From positions 1 to 9,186 of the forward strand of contig JANLSK010000302.1 of NCBI GenBank assembly GCA_031362415.1: a stretch of 9,186 nt of DNA, given 5' to 3'. The translations under genes and the position numbers were made by a program. This document shows positions 6,850-9,186 of this stretch, piece by piece. The number at the start of each line of letters is the position of its first letter. Position 1 is the stretch's first letter. The stretch comes from VFJJ01 sp031362415 (lineage in GTDB: Bacteria; Actinomycetota; Acidimicrobiia; IMCC26256; VFJJ01). Under the pieces are notes generated by a model. The model did not search any database. It worked only from the letters and a program-made list of their open reading frames with translations, and was not told the origin of the DNA.

Positions 6850-7995
6850 GTGGATCTCTTCGAGTACCAGGGCAAGCAGCTCTTCGCCCGCTTCGGTATC
6901 CCCGTCTCGGCGGGCAACGTGGCGGTCACCGTCGACGAGGCCGTGGCCGCCGCTGATGCCGCGGGCTATCCCGTGGTCGTCAAGGCCCAGGTGCAAGTGG
7001 GTGGTCGGGGCAAGGCCGGGGGCATCAAGCTGGCCAACGACGCCGCCGAGGTGCGCCTGCACGCCGGCAACATTCTGGGGATGGACATCAAGGGCCATCT
7101 GGTGAAGCGCGTCTGGGTCGAGAACGCTTCCGACATCACCGAGGAGTACTACGCCTCGTTCACGCTCGACCGGGGAGCCAAGAAGTACCTCGGAATGCTC
7201 TCGGCCCAGGGCGGCGTCGAGATCGAGCAGGTGGCCGAGGAGAACCCCGACGCCATCGCCCGCATCCACATCGACCCGGCCGAGGGTCTGAGCGACGCCC
7301 AGGTGCGGGGATGGGTCGCCGCGGCGAAGCTCAACCCCATCGCCACCGAGGGCGCGGTCGACATTCTCAAGAAGCTCTTCACGGCCTACACCGAGGGCGA
7401 CACCGACCTGGCCGAGATCAATCCGCTGATCCTCACGCCCGACAACCGGGTGCATGCGCTCGACGCCAAGGTCACCCTCGATGAGAACGCCGAGTACCGC
7501 CATCCCGAGTGGGTCGAGTACGCCGCGACCCAGGAGATGGACGAGCGCGAGCGGGCGGCCAAGGAGAAGGGGCTGAACTACATCGGCCTCGACGGCACCG
7601 TCGGCATCATCGGCAACGGCGCCGGGCTGGTGATGAGCACGCTCGACATCGTGACCCAGGTGGGTGGAACAGCCGCGAACTTCCTCGACGTCGGCGGCGG
7701 CGCCGGGGCCACCCTGCTCGCCAACGCCATCGAGGTCATCAACAACGACCCCAACGTGCGGGCGATCTTCATCAACATCTTCGGCGGCATCACCAAGTGC
7801 GACGAGGTCGCCAACGGCATCGTCGAGGCCATGGGCCGGGTCGCGCTGCGCTCGCCGATGGTGGTGAGGCTCGACGGCACCAACGCCGTCGAGGGACGGG
7901 CCATCCTGGCCGGCCACGTCTCGGACATGTTGATCCCGGCAGCCACGATGCTCGAGGCTGCCCAGAGGGTTGTCGCCATCGCCGGCGGCACGTGA
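6850..7995 (+). CDS. sucC: Succinyl-CoA synthetase (ADP-forming), beta subunit
   Basis: SucC is the nucleotide-binding subunit of the TCA-cycle enzyme that interconverts succinyl-CoA + ADP (or GDP) + Pi and succinate + CoA + ATP (or GTP) in the cytoplasm. The protein is 381 residues, close to the usual 385-390. The N-terminal half is an ATP-grasp fold: VVVKAQVQVGGRGKAGGIKLA (43-63, in two parts VVVKAQVQV and GGRGKAGGIKLA) and the metal-site segment LAEINPLIL (187-195) with D205 in HALDAKVTL. The C-terminal ligase-CoA domain shows GIIGNGAGLVMSTLD (252-266), GGTAANFLDVGGGA (272-285) and IFINIFGGITKCDEVA (306-321). The GTG at 6850 is chosen because MDLFEYQGKQLF is the conserved family start and a G-rich Shine-Dalgarno precedes it. 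It is followed after 22 bases by sucD, so the subunits should be co-expressed. Nothing in it looks degenerate. Confidence 0.97.
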   Translation: MDLFEYQGKQLFARFGIPVSAGNVAVTVDEAVAAADAAGYPVVVKAQVQVGGRGKAGGIKLANDAAEVRLHAGNILGMDIKGHLVKRVWVENASDITEEYYASFTLDRGAKKYLGMLSAQGGVEIEQVAEENPDAIARIHIDPAEGLSDAQVRGWVAAAKLNPIATEGAVDILKKLFTAYTEGDTDLAEINPLILTPDNRVHALDAKVTLDENAEYRHPEWVEYAATQEMDERERAAKEKGLNYIGLDGTVGIIGNGAGLVMSTLDIVTQVGGTAANFLDVGGGAGATLLANAIEVINNDPNVRAIFINIFGGITKCDEVANGIVEAMGRVALRSPMVVRLDGTNAVEGRAILAGHVSDMLIPAATMLEAAQRVVAIAGGT

Positions 7996-8017
7996 CGACC
8001 GGGGAGACGGCGCACCA

Positions 8018-8902
8018 ATGAGTATTTTCGTCAACAAGCAGACCAAGGTCGTCTACCAGGGCCTCACCGGGAGCCAGGGTCGTTTCCACGGCCTGCGCAA
8101 CCGGGCCTACGGCACTCAGGTCGTGGCGGGGACCAATCCCAAGAAGGTCGGTACCGATGTCGAGGGTGTGCCCATCTTCGCCACGGTCGCCGATGCCGTG
8201 AAGGACACCGGCGCCAACGCGTCATGCATCTTCATCCCCGCGCCCGGCGTCGCCGACGCGGTGATGGAAGCCGCCGCCGGGGGGATCGAGTTCATCGTCG
8301 TCATCACCGAGGGCGTTCCGGCGCACGATGAGGCCCGCTTCTTCAACGTCTTGAAGCGCGACTACCCGCACGTGCAGCTCCTCGGCCCGAACTGCCCGGG
8401 CGTCATCACCCCCGGGGAGTGCAACATCGGCATCACCCCGGGCGAGATCGCGCTGGCCGGCGGCTCGGTTGGGATCGTGTCACGCTCGGGAACGCTCACC
8501 TACCAGGCGCTGCACGAGCTGACCCAGCTCGGGATCGGCCAGAGCACTTGTGTCGGTATCGGCGGCGATCCCGTTCCCGGCACGTCGTTCATCGACTGCT
8601 TGTCGCGCTTCCAGGCCGACGACGCCACCGAGGCCGTCATCATGATCGGCGAGATCGGCGGCTCGGCCGAGGAAGAGGCTGCTGAGTACATCAAGACCAA
8701 GATGACCAAGCCCGTGGTCACCTACATCGCCGGTCAGACGGCTCCTCCGGGCAAGAAGATGGGCCACGCCGGCGCCATCGTGAGCGGTGGCAAGGGAACT
8801 GCTGCTGCGAAGATGGAAGCGTTGTCAGACGCGGGCGTCAAGGTCGGTGCAAACCCGACTGAAGCCGGCGAGCTGATGGTGGAAATCGTTCGTTCGCTCT
8901 AG
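8018..8902 (+). CDS. sucD: Succinyl-CoA synthetase (ADP-forming), alpha subunit
   Basis: SucD is the CoA-binding and phosphohistidine-carrying subunit that pairs with SucC. The product has 294 residues (E. coli SucD is about 289). The N-terminal Rossmann-type CoA-binding domain shows VVYQGLTGSQGRFH (11-24) and YGTQVVAGTNPKK (31-43). ITEGVPAHD (96-104), LLGPNCPGVITPG (121-133) and IVSRSGTLTYQ (153-163) follow. The active-site histidine is H250 in KKMGHAGAIVSGGKGTA, the residue transiently phosphorylated during catalysis. The ATG at 8018 gives the conserved MSIFVNKQTKVVYQG start; GGGGAG at 8001-8006 is a fair ribosome binding site at 11-base spacing. The frame is open further upstream into sucC, but that extension is not family-like. 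The gene closes the sucCD unit and is followed 1 base later by a strong hairpin. Confidence 0.97.
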   Translation: MSIFVNKQTKVVYQGLTGSQGRFHGLRNRAYGTQVVAGTNPKKVGTDVEGVPIFATVADAVKDTGANASCIFIPAPGVADAVMEAAAGGIEFIVVITEGVPAHDEARFFNVLKRDYPHVQLLGPNCPGVITPGECNIGITPGEIALAGGSVGIVSRSGTLTYQALHELTQLGIGQSTCVGIGGDPVPGTSFIDCLSRFQADDATEAVIMIGEIGGSAEEEAAEYIKTKMTKPVVTYIAGQTAPPGKKMGHAGAIVSGGKGTAAAKMEALSDAGVKVGANPTEAGELMVEIVRSL

Positions 8903-8903
8903 C

Positions 8904-8930
8904 GCGTGCGCCGCTCGATGCGGCGCACGC
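8904..8930. terminator. Hairpin between sucD and the convergent membrane gene
   Basis: A perfect 11-bp GC-rich stem (8904-8914 pairs with 8920-8930) closes a 5-base TCGAT loop, beginning 1 base after the sucD stop. No T-run follows on either strand, which is common for actinobacterial intrinsic terminators. Its place between two convergent genes suggests it may serve both directions; a role in stabilising the sucCD mRNA end is also possible. Confidence 0.7.
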
Positions 8931-8962
8931 CCAGATCGCGCTTCCCTCATGCGGGAACCCAG

Positions 8963-9186
8963 TTAGTTCGGCGCGTCTTCGTCGAGTTCCGGCACGCCGG
9001 TGCTGACGAGCCAGGTGATCGCGAGCGACACGAGCGCCATCAGGCCGGTTGTGATGCCGATTGTGCGTTGGCTTGTGCTGTCGAACAGCCGCTCGCTGAC
9101 GTCGCCGGTGAACAGGTACAACCCGAGCACGAAGGTGAGCGCGCCAAGCCAACTCGTGAACCGTCGGCGGCGTGAACCTATGACGC
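8963..9186 (-). CDS. Membrane protein, C-terminal fragment (5' end beyond the right edge)
   Basis: On the minus strand a frame is open from the right edge to a TAA at 8965-8963, giving 73 residues plus a partial codon, with no start codon at a plausible N-terminus. It begins with a basic patch (SRRRRF), followed by a hydrophobic helix (WLGALTFVLGLYLF), a short polar loop (TGDVSERLFDSTSQRT), a second helix (IGITTGLMALVSLAITWLV) and an acidic tail (PELDEDAPN). This reads as the last two membrane segments of an integral membrane protein. The codon pattern and helix/loop alternation make it a better candidate than other frames here. I do not recognise the family; the number of helices upstream is unknown. 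It converges on sucD across the hairpin at 8904-8930. Confidence 0.65.
   Translation of the reverse strand, partial: VIGSRRRRFTSWLGALTFVLGLYLFTGDVSERLFDSTSQRTIGITTGLMALVSLAITWLVSTGVPELDEDAPN

Noticed and set aside
6541..8046. 501-codon minus-strand ORF antisense to sucC
   Set aside because: It lies opposite the firm sucC gene in the frame that high-GC codon bias keeps open. Its translation is rich in His, Gly, Asp and Arg with no domain, and it also crosses the intergenic region.
8838..9152. 104-codon minus-strand ORF overlapping the sucD end and the right-edge gene
   Set aside because: It overlaps sucD and the hairpin and its translation is Arg/His-rich. The neighbouring frame ending at 8963 gives a coherent membrane protein instead.

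Overview
The window looks like chromosomal DNA from a high-GC actinobacterium, possibly an Acidimicrobiia-like lineage. The reasons are uniformly GC-rich coding sequence, frequent GTG starts, an actinobacterial-type SucC N-terminus, and a pcrA/uvrD helicase gene close upstream of sucCD, an arrangement I recall from Mycobacterium and Streptomyces. The taxon is an inference; there is no rRNA marker.

Layout, left to right. (1) 1-975 (+) is the 3' part of a PcrA/UvrD-type superfamily 1 helicase. (2) 1001-2338 (+) is a 12-TM major facilitator transporter of the MFS_3/EntS-like type, only 25 bases downstream and probably in the same transcript. (3) On the minus strand, reading leftward from about 6.5 kb, is a very large signalling gene (6512-2880). 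Its protein carries a MASE1 membrane sensor, three GAF-like modules, a SpoIIE-type PP2C phosphatase and an RsbW-type HATPase kinase. (4) It is joined by a 4-base GTGA stop/start overlap to a single-pass membrane protein gene (2883-2296), whose 3' end overlaps the convergent MFS gene by 43 bp. A 56-codon ORF (6679-6509) makes the same GTGA junction with the start of the large gene but is only weakly supported. (5) 6513-6849 is a divergent intergenic region. (6) 6850-7995 and 8018-8902 (+) are sucC and sucD, the two subunits of succinyl-CoA synthetase. (7) A perfect 11-bp hairpin follows sucD, then the C-terminal 73 codons of a minus-strand membrane protein that runs off the right edge.

How the genes work together. 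The helicase, transporter and sucCD are housekeeping or ordinary genes. The minus-strand pair is the accessory element. The large protein has both the phosphatase and the kinase of a partner-switching (Rsb/SpoIIA-type) circuit in one membrane-anchored chain, with the diagnostic motifs of both domains present. No STAS anti-sigma antagonist or sigma factor lies in the window, so its partners would be encoded elsewhere. The coupled small protein, with a predicted external domain containing four cysteines, is a candidate accessory component of the same sensor. I see no CRISPR array, IS element, tRNA or rRNA.
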